A DNA stretch of 64,000 nt from Myrica gale. Its lineage: Eukaryota > Streptophyta > Magnoliopsida > Fagales > Myricaceae. Where the stretch lies: contig OZ005617.1 in the NCBI GenBank assembly GCA_963930655.1, positions 5,954,501 to 6,018,500 of the forward strand. The letters are read 5' to 3'. How positions within the stretch are numbered: position 1 is the stretch's first letter; every line of letters starts with the position of its first letter. The notes under the pieces were generated by a model, which saw only the letters and a list, made by a program, of their open reading frames with translations, did not search any database and had not been told where the DNA came from. The position numbers and the translations under genes were made by a program. This document shows, one piece after another, positions 12,314 through 23,236 of the stretch.

Positions 12314-12530
12314 TATTAGGTTTTGCATAAACGTAGAATTTGAATTGTGCAGAAACTATTCTCATTGATTTTCAAGAAGGATTACAACGAAATATATAGT
12401 ACATAATCGGGAGATTGTTCCCTGCATATTAGTGCTAATAGAGAAGGAAAGAATAAGCTAGAATAAAGGGTAGAATAAAGTTGTACGATATTTACATAGT
12501 TAGAATCATACGATCGTTTGACATTTAATA
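12314..12530 (-). repeat. 3' LTR of the Copia element
   Basis: 217 bp; on the plus strand it runs TATTAGGTTTTG ... GACATTTAATA. The terminal dinucleotides read TA..TA instead of the usual TG..CA, in both LTRs alike, so the change was probably present when the element inserted. The PPT lies immediately beyond 12530. Confidence 0.9.
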
Positions 12531-12537
12531 CTCCCCC

Positions 12538-13635
12538 TCAAGTTGGAGCATGAAGATCCGTAATGCCCAACTTGCGAGATAAGTGGTTAAATAACTCACG
12601 ACCCAGTGCTTTGGCAAAAATGTCGGCAATTTGATCAGAAGCAGGAATGTGAGCGGTAGTGAGAAGGCCGATGCAAAGCTTTTCACGGACGATATGGCAA
12701 TCGATTTCGATGTGTTTGGTGCGCTCGTGAAAAACTGGATTTTTGGCGATGTGTAGGGCGGCTTGATTGTCACAGTAGAGGTGCATTGGTTGAGTTGTTG
12801 GAACTTGGAGATCTTGGAGGAGAGAGTGAAGCCAAGTGAGTTCACAAGTGGTAGATGTCATAGCGCGGTATTCGGCCTCAACGGAGGAATGAGAGACAGT
12901 GGGTTGTTTCTTGGTGCGCCAAGAGAAGGGGCTGGTGCCAAGTTGTATGAAGAAGCCTGTGGTGGAACGGCGTGTAGTAGGATAGCTGGCCCATTCTGAT
13001 TCGGAGTAGGTAGAGACCTGAAAATGATTGTTAGTGGAATAAAAAAGACCTTGACCAGGGGTGGATTTGAGGTACCGAAGAATGCGGAGGGCAGCGTCGT
13101 AGTGTGGTTGGCGAGGAGCATGCATAAATTGGCTCAGAAGATTAACCGAAAAGACAATATCCAGACGAGTGATGGTGAGATAAATGAGGCGAACGAGGAG
13201 ACGACGATAAATAGTTGGAACGAGTAAAAGGTGGCCATCATAGTCTGTGAGATTGAGATTTTATTCCATAAGAGTGTGCGCCGGTCGAGATCCGAGTTGG
13301 CCATTGTCGGAAAGGATGTCCAAGGCGTATTTATGTTGGTTGAGGAAGATGCCGGAGGGTGAGCGTGCAATTTCGAGGCCCAATAAATTTCTCAAAATCT
13401 CGAGATCTTTAATTTTGAAATGTTGACTAAGGAACTCTTTGAGGTGTTGAAGGCGAGATAGATCATTACCTGCCAAAAGAATATCGTCAACATAAACAAG
13501 GATTAGTGTAAAGGAAAAAGGTTTGGAAGAAATAAAGAGTGAGTGATCGACTTGAGATTGTTGGAAACCAGCGTCCAAGAGAACAAAAGATAATTTAGAG
13601 AACCAGTTGGGAGATTGAATATTTGATATTTTCAT
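12538..13635 (-). pseudogene. Copia reverse transcriptase (C-terminal part) and RNase H
   Basis: Two overlapping frames together encode the tail of the reverse transcriptase, with the catalytic YVDDILLAGND (about 13490), and the RNase H domain. The latter shows TGFFIQLGTSPFSWRTKKQ, SSVEAEYRAM, LYCDNQAALHIAKNP and HIEIDCHIVREK, ending at HAPT with a stop close to the PPT. The frames do not join without a frameshift near 13130-13260. The N-terminal fingers/palm of the reverse transcriptase are absent because of the internal deletion whose junction is near 13636. Confidence 0.85.
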
Positions 13636-13639
13636 AAGT

Positions 13640-14864
13640 GTGTGAAATCACGTGATCAGATGCGCCAGAGTCAATTACCCATTCTTCAGTAGGAAATAAA
13701 GAGACAGAGTGATAAGAGGCAATTTTACCAGCAAAGTTAACAGATGTGTTGACTGCAAGGATAAGGTTGGAAGGTGGATTGACTGCAGGTGCATTTTTGG
13801 AAGCCAAAAATTCCATAAGCTGATTCGTTTGGGCGTTGGAAAGGCCGAAAGTGTCCTGTTGGAAATTGACGTCATTGTCCATAGGAGTGCCGCTGGATGC
13901 AGAGACCTAGTGTGCCACCGGAGATGGTGAGCGCTGGGCGGCGACGTGACTGGGAGGAGACCGAGAAGAGGCTCTGTGACCGACGGGGTAGCCATGGAGG
14001 CAATAACAGGTCTCCTGCCAATGGCCATCCCGATGGCAGTGGGTACACGTGGGGCGACCTCAACCTTTGCCGCGAGGATTGGAGGGGAAGGTGGTCCGAT
14101 GGAGAGCCACGGCGGTGGCGTCAAGTTGAAGAGAATGGAGATGGAGCAGACACTGTTGTTCCTCTTGATGAATGATGGAGTAAATTTTGGACAGAGGAGG
14201 TAAGGGATCGGTAGTGAGAATCTGGCTTCGAATGTGTCCATAGGATTCATGGAGACCCATGAGAAACTGGAAAATTCGTTTTGTATCAAGCAAGGTCTGA
14301 GTTTCTTTGAGAGCCCCACATGTGCAAGATGGAAAAAGGTTGAAGGACATTGAGTTCATCCCAAAAATATTTGAGAGCGGTGAAGTAGTGGGAGAGAGAT
14401 TGAGTATCTTGTGTAAGATTGGAGATAGCACGTTGCAGTTGGAAAATGCGGGGAGTGTTAGATTGAGAGAAACACTCATGAAGATCAAGCGAAAAGGATT
14501 TGGGGCTGTCATGACATATGAGACTGTAAATGATGGTTTTGTCAGTGGAATTGAGAATCCAAGACAAAACCATGTTGTTACAACGCTCCCACAATGAGAC
14601 ATCGGCTGGAGAACTTTGTTTTGTGAGAGATCCATCAAAAAAATCAAGTTTGTGCTTGGCGTTCAAAGCCATTTTCATAGCGCGGTGCCATTTGAGATAG
14701 TTATCTCCATTAAGGAGAGAAGAGACTAAAATAGCTCCGGGATAGTCAGAGGAATGGAGAAAATAGGGAGAACTAACATCCAGCTGAGTTTTGGAGGGAG
14801 CAGGAACCTCTGGATTGGAGGTGGGAACAAGAATGGGAGAAGAAGGAGGCTCAGTATTGGCCAT
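13640..14864 (-). pseudogene. Copia gag and protease remnant
   Basis: Starts at ATG 14864 (MANTEPPSSP). The gag domain is of the UBN2/Retrotran_gag type, with the conserved YPGAILVSSLLNGDNYLKWHRAMKMAL near residue 40 and WILNSTDKTI near residue 100. After about 14290 the frame shifts. The ORF ending near 13640 carries LSNAQTNQLMEFLAS and the protease active-site phrase WVIDSGASDHVISH. The sequence then jumps directly into reverse transcriptase. A clear CCHC knuckle was not located in one frame. Not expected to yield a functional polyprotein. Confidence 0.8.
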
Positions 14865-14907
14865 GGTGAGTAAAAAAAAGCAGAATTTCTTTACTCATCT
14901 GATACCA

Positions 14908-15123
14908 TATTAGGTTTTGTAGAAACGTAGAATTTGAATTGTGCAAAAACTATTCTCATTGATTTTCAAGGAAGGATTACAACGAAATATATATTACATA
15001 AGCGGGAGATTGTCCCATATTAGTGCTAATAGAAAAGGAAAGAATAAACTAGAATAAAGGGTAGAATAAAGCTGTACGATATCTATTACATAGTTAGAAT
15101 CATATGATTTTTGACATTTAATA
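14908..15123 (-). repeat. 5' LTR of the Copia element
   Basis: 216 bp, nearly identical to 12314-12530, with a few substitutions and 1-4-bp indels. For example, 12414-12425 has extra bases around TTCCCTGCATATT. It is followed on its inner side by the TGGTATCAGA primer-binding site. Confidence 0.9.
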
Positions 15124-15128
15124 CCTTT

Positions 15129-16744
15129 CATGCTCTTTAATGTACTTGTCCTCCCACACTTTTTTTCCTTTTTCTTTTCTTTTAAATTTGTTGCAGCTCT
15201 TTTAGGTACTTGTCACCATCTTGTGTGTGTGTATGTTTTTTTTTTTAAATTTGCTTAATTATTTATCTTTTATTTTCTCTCTTTTTATTTGGCTGAGCAT
15301 AAGCCTATGTTCTGACTTATCGTGTGGACTCAGTATTATTTCAGAAATATCAAATTATATATATAGTCATAGGGCCGAATAATTTAGAATATTTTCATCT
15401 CGTTAGCCTCGCTTTATATGATGAATTCGGTCATGTTAGTGAATCAATATTTTTTAAGAATTTTGAGAATGTTTTGAAAGTTGGAGTAGATTAGAATTTT
15501 ATTGGATTTTGTGAAAAATTAATGAAAAGTTAAATTTTATGGAAGTTTTAGAGAAAGTGAAAAAATAGATGAATTTAGTGAATTTTTTATATTTATTGTG
15601 ATGTAAAATTACGATCGGATGAAAGACAGATTATTTTGAAATTTTATTTTTTATTAATTTTTAACCCAAATTTTGAGTTAATTATATTTGTCAATAAGAA
15701 TTTTATGATACGACGGGGAGAGAAATGATTTTTAAGTTTTATTATTATTCTTTTAATAAAAAAAAAGTTACTTATATTTTCGCCATTCCTAAAATCTCAT
15801 TTCCATGCACAAAACAACTAAAATATATACTAGAATTTTATTATAAAATATTATTATTCAATTAGATGAGTCTCTCCGATTTCATAAAAGATACAAAAAC
15901 GCACGTAAAGATGATTGCAGCTGAAATAATTTGTTCTATCCAAACAAAGACGTGGCATCATTGATAGGAGACATCTCTCTCTTTTTTTTTCTTTTTCTTT
16001 TTTGTGGGCCATTGATGGAAGACATCTTAGCAGCCATGAAGGAAAGGGAAATCTGCTAGAAATCAATTTTTATGGAAATCGATTTACTGAATTTAAACGT
16101 GATTGGCTTGCCGGCGGCCCACGCAGCGATGCCTCGTTTTACTTTAATACTTAAAAAGGGAGTGAACAACCAGCAATCCCACTTTGACTTCAAAAATTCC
16201 TATACAACCCTCTTGCCCTGTAGCCCATGGGAAAAATGGGCAAGAACTAAGGACAGGAGGTTGGGAAGCCGGCTATTTTCTTTTTCCAGAATTGTCTGTC
16301 TGTTCTGGAGTAGAAATTCGACAACCTCTCTTCCTCCGAACCTTCATTTGTCGGACTGTACATCAGAATAGAGGGACTGTTGGATTCTGCCTCCTCAGCT
16401 ACCTCCATTTCGGTGAGTAAACAAATCTGGAGGGAAAAGAGGAGGAGGGTTCATCCGCACTGGTCTGGGACTGTGACGGTCTACGAGGTCTGAATTCGTC
16501 AGCGAGAGTTGGTACTGTTGGTCCATCCCTTTTCGTTTTCTTCTTTATTTAACCATTCACCTTACCTTCTCCCTGAGCCCACAACAAGGGTCATGGCTGC
16601 TACTTTGTCCCTGTTCTTGTACCGACCACACACACCGACATCTTCGCATATAAATTTCTGAACAGGAATAGCTCCCCTGAAATTGCAATTTGAAACTTGG
16701 TGTGTTGTTTTGTCTGTGGTTGTTGCTTTGCTAGCTGCTGTGTT
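15129..16744. other. intergenic and upstream region of the kinase gene
   Basis: AT-rich to about 16050, then less so. The last 200-300 bp before 16745 presumably hold the promoter and 5' leader of the kinase gene. No separate gene is recognised. The frames at 16072-16420 lack any known domain. Confidence 0.45.
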
Positions 16745-18049
16745 ATGGCATTCCTCAAGTGCTTTAGATTCAAGATCAGACGCAGACCCAAAAGTGTGAT
16801 TGTGGATCATAAGGACCATGATGAAAGACGTACTGGCAGTGGCATCATTGATGGTAATTGGCACGGGCTTGATGATCCAAAGCGAAAGGATAACGATTCC
16901 GTCAGGATATTCGCTTGGCACGAGGTTGAGATGTTGACCATGAACTTCTCCAAGCTGATTGGATCCGGTGGGTTTAGCACTGTGTATCTGGCTCACTTCC
17001 CCGGCTCGAGAGTGGGTCTGGGAGCGGTCAAGATCCACGTTGGTAGCGAGCGCCTTAACCAATTGTTCAAGCTGGAATTAGACATCCTGCTCCGTATTCG
17101 CCATGGAAATATCGTCAAGCTTCTTGGATACTGCGATGACGGAGGTAAGTGCCGGCCATGCCTGTGAATAGATTTGTTTTTCTTTTTCTTCTTTCTTCCT
17201 TTGGATATGCATATTCTTTTACCGTAAATTTCGCTTAATTATAATTAGTTTTGAGATCTGATATCCGTTGTTTCAGATCAAGGGGCATTGGTATTGGAGT
17301 ATGCGCCCAACGGAACCTTGCAAGAAAAGCTTCATTGTGCAGAAAGGGAATCTCCTGTGCTTTCGTGGAGAAGCCGCATGATTATAGCCTTCCAGCTTGC
17401 GCTGGCACTTCAGTATCTGCACGAAGAATGCACCCCCCAGATCGTTCACGGCGACATCAAAGCCTCAAACATCCTCCTGGACGAGCATCTCAACTGCAAG
17501 CTCTGTGATTTCGGGTCTGCAAAGATGGGATTTTCTGCGATGGTGCTACCGCCTTCATCTTCTCCATATTCCTCCTCCTCCACCTCCTCCCCCATGAGGA
17601 GGAAACAAGTGATGTTGGGTTCCCCAGGTTACACCGACCCTCTGTACCTGAAAACGGGAATAGTCTCAAAGAAGAACGACGTTTACAGCTTTGGTGTCAT
17701 CCTTCTGGAACTTGTCACTGGGATGGAGGCCTTCTGCTCTGAGAGGGGGGAGTTCTTGACATCTGTAGTGAGACCCAGGCTGAGTGAAGTCCGTGCGTTG
17801 GGAGATACGAAGGTGGCGGAAATGATGGATCCACGGCTGGCCGGGGACTACGATTTGGAGGAAGCGAGGTCAATACTTTCCCTCGCAAACCTGTGCCTTA
17901 GCCAGTCACCCATCCTCAGGCCTTCTGCTACCTCTATTTTGCAAACTGCTGAGGAGAACATCTCTTCTGTTTCCTGCCTATTCTTGCCGGAGAAGTTTGG
18001 TTCAGTTACGAAATCTGCTCCCTCTGCTCTAAGTCACCATGATCGATGA
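16745..18049 (+). CDS. receptor-like cytoplasmic kinase, At1g33260-like
   Basis: Two exons, 16745-17144 and 17277-18049, joined across a 132-bp GT..AG intron (codon GGA G|AT), giving 390 residues. The ATG at 16745 was chosen; a longer in-frame extension begins only with TTG. Kinase landmarks: glycine loop GSGGFSTVY (about 73-81), AVKI lysine (96), catalytic loop HGDIKASNILL (191-201), DFG (211-213), GSPGYTDPLY in the activation/P+1 region and DVYSFGVILLELVTG. There is no signal peptide or ectodomain. The N-terminus is short and basic (FRFKIRRRPK), so it is probably membrane-peripheral or cytosolic. The HRD arginine is Gly, making it a non-RD kinase; Lys, Asp and DFG are kept, so activity is plausible. 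A serine-rich insert (PSSSPYSSSSTSS) lies between DFG and the P+1 loop. Role unknown; probably Ser/Thr signalling. Confidence 0.93.
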
Positions 18050-19019
18050 AGGAACCATGGTGATCCTGTCAAAATGTAAATATGTTGAATACCACATTTG
18101 GGAAAAAAACGGTGATATATATATAATTTTTGTACTTTGGGTCGGATAGATTTTAGAGATCCAATCATGGATGATTTCTACAGAAAGACCATAATTGTGG
18201 CTTTATTTAGACCAAAGTGTTCTTTTTTTGCTTCAAATTAGTTTTAGATTAAGCATATATATAAAATTGCCAATATGATTTCAGAATTCAATTTTGTTCA
18301 AACGAAAGGACAATATATTGCCGAGACTACGAGGCCATAATTGGGACCATAGAGCCATGGAGGAGCCTTGATGGAACTCCAATTGTCACCTTCGCTGTTA
18401 CGAAGGTGGCGGCCATGGACCTGGAGGTTGGTGATCCATATTGTTTTTGTTTTTTTGTGCTTGGTTGCTTGTTTGAATGTTTACTGGGTCCAAACATTCA
18501 AAATAAACGTGTGTTTTGGTCCATATGATTGGAACTATTTTCTAGAAAATTGATAATACCTGCTAGGCTGCTAGCATTCATTGCCCGGGGTAGGGTTAGG
18601 TTGAGAGTGGGCAATGGCCCGCTTGAGCAATGGTTTTCCGAATGAGGTGGATGACAATGATGTTGGGAAGAGACTTGAGAATCTCATCACCGCTAATTTG
18701 ACATTGAGAGGTTGGTGGTCATGCATAGAGCTGGAAGATGATCCTCCATGGCCGCATGACTACAGTTGGGAGTACTCTGGAGGGTGACAAACCCCATGGA
18801 GGTCTTTTTCCCCCCTTTTTTTTTTTTTTTTTCTTTTTCCTTAAATTTTTGAAAATTTTCCAAATCTCGAGTTATAGTAAACGCTTTATCGCTTTATATT
18901 GTTTAATTTATCTCTTTACAAGGAAAACAGAGCCTTTTTAACTTTGAACAGTTAAAATATGAGGCTACTCTCTTAAAGCCCACGTAGGGGTTTTTGTGGA
19001 TCTAACATTGAATGTGGCA
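18050..19019. other. 3' flank of the kinase gene, no gene seen
   Basis: Contains the presumed 3' UTR and a pure T-run followed by T-rich sequence near 18815-18840. The ORFs at 18368-18553 and 18738-18941 have no support. Confidence 0.4.
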
Positions 19020-19690
19020 TGGCCAGCAGCTTGAAATGTTTATCTATTTTTCATCGAATTTGGACTGAAATTGGAGAGGATCCGTACGTGTAATATTCAC
19101 ATATCTTTTGAGCATAAGGAGTATCTCTATTTAGGGATTCATACACTTTCCACTTCTATTAAAAATTTTCATCAAGTTTTACAAAAATAAATTTTTTTAC
19201 CTTTAAAATTATGATTTTACCCTTGTAAAATTGTAACCATCAAAAAATTATAGAGATAAAATTATCATTTTATGCTCAGAAAAACCATTTTCGGTTAAAA
19301 GTGATGACTCTTTTTAACGAAGGTGCAAAATATCTAAAATTAATAATTGATGAGTGCAACGTGGCAAAAATAAGAGTTTGGGGTGTTAAGTATCAAGACC
19401 TCATAATTGGAGATTGAAAAGTGCATTTGTCCTTTTTTTTTGTTTCTAAAATTGTAGAAATCTGGATTAGTAATATAGTATGCACTCTAAATTCTTGGAG
19501 GAATTTGATTATCTAATTTAGAAAGAGATAGATAGTGTATGTGAGTAGACTGGCCTACAACATTCATTAATGCATATATTAATTATTGAGTAGTGTAGAT
19601 CTTACAACTGACTATCTCTTTTTGAGAACAGATTCTGGCAGCCAATTGAGAGGAACTTAATAATCTAGTAGTACTACTAATTTTATGTAC
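19020..19690. repeat. duplicated segment, copy related to 58070-58680
   Basis: Collinear similarity with 58070-58680, with indels: shared phrases include ATTCACATATCTTTTG/GCG, TCATACACTTT, AAAAGTGATG, GTATCAAGAC, TTTGTCC and TAGTAGTA near the end. The portion AAATTAATAATTGATGAG...CAACGTGGCAAA (about 19340-19370) is missing at 58330 but present at about 57015-57055. The second copy is therefore broken up, apparently by the CACTA end at 57746. Confidence 0.7.
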
Positions 19691-19697
19691 GTAACGT

Positions 19698-19745
19698 CAC
19701 TACAAAAAAACAGGTCTTTAGCGGCGGTCGCTAAAGACGGTTCGG
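19698..19745. mobile_element. solo CACTA 5' end
   Basis: CACTACAAAAAAACAGGTC followed by TTTAGCGGCGGTCGCTAAA, the same terminus and subterminal unit as the element at 6672. No matching right end lies downstream. It sits at the end of the duplicated segment where the other copy (58665) continues without it. Confidence 0.7.
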
Positions 19746-20766
19746 CGATCGCAGAGAGAGGATGGTAAGCGCTGAACCGCCATGCCGGTGTGAACGGATG
19801 AAGCAAAAGCCATAGCTTCTTCTCTACGGAGTCTCTGGATGGGAGACAGAAAGGAGGGTTTAACATTTACGAAACGCACAGGTTCGTTGTTTAACAAGCG
19901 AACTCGTTGAGGCCGATCGTTTTATACAATGGGCTACTACACACAGATTTCCTGTCCCCCTCGTCTATCTCGTCCTTCGAGATCGAACCCTTTCGCTTTG
20001 GGTACAAGAGGGCCCAACAAATAGGGACAGCTCAGCCCATAACTGCACACGAGCAAAGTTCTCTTTAGCTGCACATTGCAGACATAATTGGGCCTCGACA
20101 GAGAAATGAAAACAAAAATCCATGAGAAAGGGGCATGGGAAATCAACACATGTCAATAATTACTCTCTAACTTATAAGTATTTTTTCTTATTTCTTTTGC
20201 CAACAAAAAACAATATTTTTATTTCTTGAGGACTACGGAGTATGTGATGTATAGAACACTAGATTAGAGCACTGGATTAGAGACAATGTAGTGTTTAGTT
20301 GCGCTAATGACAAAAATATAAGAAAGTAAATGGACTTGATTGTTAACTTATTATAATAATAAAGTGTAATTTTTTTTTCATTTACAAAATGCACCTTTAT
20401 TTTTAAAATTAAATCAAAAATTGGAATTTCGTATATAAAGTAAGGTATCATATTCAATTTAATTCAGACTTACCAATATTCACAATTCCTAAGCATTACG
20501 AGTAATTTATCTGTTCAAAGAAAAATTTTCAATGCAATTCAATTCAATTCTCCCTGAAACAAGACCCAAGCAAAACCGATTCGTCAAGGGGCTGGTTGAA
20601 TTGATTGGATCTGGTTCTGTTTCTGTTTCCAGCTTTTTCTTTTTATAATAGATATTATGGTGTCTTTTTTTATAAATATTTTATTTGGATCTATTTCTGT
20701 TGCGTTTTGATTTTGGATCGACTCGGCAGCTGAAGAACCACCGGATATTCTCTCTCTCCGAGAATC
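19746..20766. other. intergenic, no gene seen
   Basis: Unique-looking sequence, GC-richer at 19750-20110 and AT-rich after. The final approximately 100 bp is the presumed leader of the next gene. Minus-strand frames at 19657-20156 are unsupported. Confidence 0.4.
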
Positions 20767-23236
20767 ATGGCAACTTCATCTCCATCGTCATCGTCTTCCT
20801 CAACGAAGAGATTGGCGAGCAGTCTATGGACAATAGCATCGCGCATCTTCTTCTTCTTCTTCCTAATCATCCTTCAGATCCCTCTTTTCAGGTACAACTT
20901 TTTTCGCACTCTTCCTCACGTCACACTCCCTACCCGCACAAACCCAATTTGCTAATTTGTAACTGTACTCTTCCATTCTTCAGAGCCCTCTGTAGTCTGT
21001 TTTGTTTCATTCCAAGTATCTTGTCCGTTTTGTCTTTCATTGCCCTTTCCACGCTTGCTGTCTTGTACTCAAACTTGCTGCTCTTTGTGTCTTGGCATCT
21101 GGCTGTTACTGATGAATCTTTCTAACTTGCGAAAGCTCTAAAAGGAATTGAGGCTTTTTTCAAAGCATTGAACATCTCTATACGTTATTATTTTTTTTAT
21201 AAGTATCATCTCTATACGTTATTAAAATGGCTACCCAAAAGAAATATAGAATCTTAAAGAGAGAAAATATAAGCCGTCATCAAATTCTTCAATTTGCGAG
21301 CAAAAATCTTGATCCTATTAATTGGTATCGTGGTTGATATATGAAAAAGTATACGGAGGAAAAGTAATTAGGGAGCCGTGTCGAGTTCTCGCCGAAATGT
21401 TATTATGCGACCTGTTTTTTAGTAGAAAGTAAATTGTTTCCGCTGGTTTTCACGTTTTAGGGTCTGGATTTGTGTTGACCTTTTCATCTATGTCTGTATT
21501 TTCCCCATAACGTCTGTTTGGAATTTGAAGAAGGTGTTTCAATGTTTGAGCTTGTGATCTGTTCCGCTATACTTTCTTTGTTGAAATAGCAACGGTACAG
21601 TGACTAAAGATCTTTGTCCTGATTGCATGGGTTTTTTTTTTACCTCTCCATTTTTCTCATTTTGTTTGAGGCGCGCCGAATAGAGAATGAAATGCCGAAA
21701 TAGGGAAAGGGTTCCAAACCCCCTTTTCTTTTCTTTTTTGTTTAAGGGCTGCTTGCCCTACGGAAGTACCATGAAAACAATGCAGTACTTTAGTACTTTG
21801 TTGCAGCATTTCGAGTTAGGGACTAATTTTTTTTTTTTATTTCGACAGGGTCCCATGCAGATCTGGAATGTGTACAACACCGTTGCATTTCACATCCTCC
21901 CAATTGATTGCAAGTGAAATCTTTCCTGTTGCTGTTGTGAAGACCCTTTTGTTCCCTGGAGCCGTTGCACATGGCCTTGTCAAAAACATGACTGTTCCAA
22001 GCTGGGATAACGCTAGAAATCTATAACTTGACCAGTGTGAAGGAAGCACCTGCACTAACTGATCTCCAACGCTTAGAGGTTCTGTTTCATATTTATTCAT
22101 TGCCCTTTATAACGATTAATGATTCCTCAATACATGATTCTTGCTAAGCACACGACAGCGACTGATTAGGACAAAATGCTCTGCACCTTCATCAACGAGG
22201 AACTATTTTTGTTTGGTGTGCTTTATTTTCCCATCCACATTCCATCCTATTAGTGCTCCACATTTCATTGACGATGATTTGATATCATTTTCAAGAACTT
22301 GAGTAATTGAGAATATCATCAAGTTGGCAGCCAAATCTTCTTTTGGTACTTACTAGCAGGCTTGACGGCGAGACATGCATCTGTAAGCAGACACACACAT
22401 GCACACTTTAGTGTAGGTACCTGGGATTCTCTCATGCAAATCTTGTCTGCCAGGACCAGTTTCACTGGTTCTCATTTTTCTCCAATATTTTCTTATCAAT
22501 TTGGGAAAATTTGGATTATTGGTAGATTCACCACAAATCAACCTTACCTGTTTCCGACTCCTTGGAGTTGTTGTCATCAATCATCTCTGACCAAGGCAAC
22601 ATCCTTTGGCATTTCTTTCAGTGATACCTTATCTATATTCCCTTGTATGATCAACATCATTGTCAGGTTGAACCAGTTTAAGAGAATAAAAAATTGTGTT
22701 CTTTTATGCCTGCTAGCTTGATCCTCTAGCTACTGAAAGATTCAGATAGAAAGCTATAGAATTACTGACTGGTTCTGCTTTCATTTATAATCTCCAAACA
22801 ACTGCAGTATTCATTCACTGGTTGAATGAATATCTGTGTCTGTCCTTTTCACTGATTTAAATGAATAGCTGTGACTCAATTAGAATTTCTCATTTTAGCC
22901 GTCAGTTTTCTCATCTCAATGAATCTGGTCTTTATTCCAGGTTCTTGCGGGAAGCTACTTCTGTGTGGCAGGAGCGTTTGTGGGTCTTCTAAGACCAGGG
23001 AGGATGAGTATGTTTGGGACACTTCTTGTAATTTGGGGCCTCGTCAAGGAAGGGATTTGGGAAAGCCAGCTAATACAGATCCTACAAAAGGCGTTTATGT
23101 CTACCCAACAATGTTGATTGCCCTGATCTGTGCCTTCTCATCTGTAAAGTATGACGTGAAGAAGGTTGTTAGAAGTGCCCCTGCCGTACCCGTAGCAAAG
23201 CCTTTTCAGAGGTCATCAAAATCAAAGCTGAAATGA
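20767..23236 (+). pseudogene. conserved plant membrane protein, three exons, two frameshifts (copy 1)
   Basis: Exons 20767-20891, 21849-22078 and 22941-23236 have clean GT..AG sites. The first begins MATSSPSSSSSSTK and contains a hydrophobic run (FFFFFLIILQIPLF, about residues 28-41), probably a signal anchor. Exon 2 reads VPCRSGMCTTPLHFTSSQL and GAVAHGLVKNMTVPSWDN; exon 3 reads GSYFCVAGAFVGLLRPGRM, SSVKYDVKKVV and ends SKSKLK. This is a plant-wide family of about 215 residues with no function known to me. Two lesions break it. Two bases are missing near 22011 (SWDN then a stop; the second copy at 44705 has them), and one T is missing near 23056 (again present in copy 2). With both restored it would be about 217 residues. 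Either a recent pseudogene or two sequencing errors in a real gene: the splice sites and all other codons look maintained. Confidence 0.75.

Larger units (their letters stand above)
12314..15123 (-). mobile_element. Ty1/Copia LTR retrotransposon, internally deleted, minus strand
   Basis: Complete boundaries: LTRs at 14908-15123 (5') and 12314-12530 (3'), target duplication CCTTT at 12309-12313 and 15124-15128. The primer-binding site TGGTATCAGA (14907-14898) abuts the 5' LTR and matches initiator-Met tRNA use. A polypurine tract (GAGGGGGAGT, next to 12530) abuts the 3' LTR. The interior is only about 2.4 kb: gag, then the protease motif, then directly the C-terminal part of reverse transcriptase and RNase H. 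Integrase and the first half of reverse transcriptase are gone. The LTRs are very alike, so insertion looks fairly recent. Confidence 0.93.

Noticed and set aside
13675..14319. Long minus-strand ORF and several plus-strand ORFs across the Copia gag
   Set aside because: Alternative frames of the gag/protease region. The UBN2 and DSGASDH motifs are only in the frames listed.
16697..16744. Upstream extension of the kinase gene (cysteine-rich leader)
   Set aside because: It begins with TTG, not ATG. The Cys-rich peptide does not look like a family feature.
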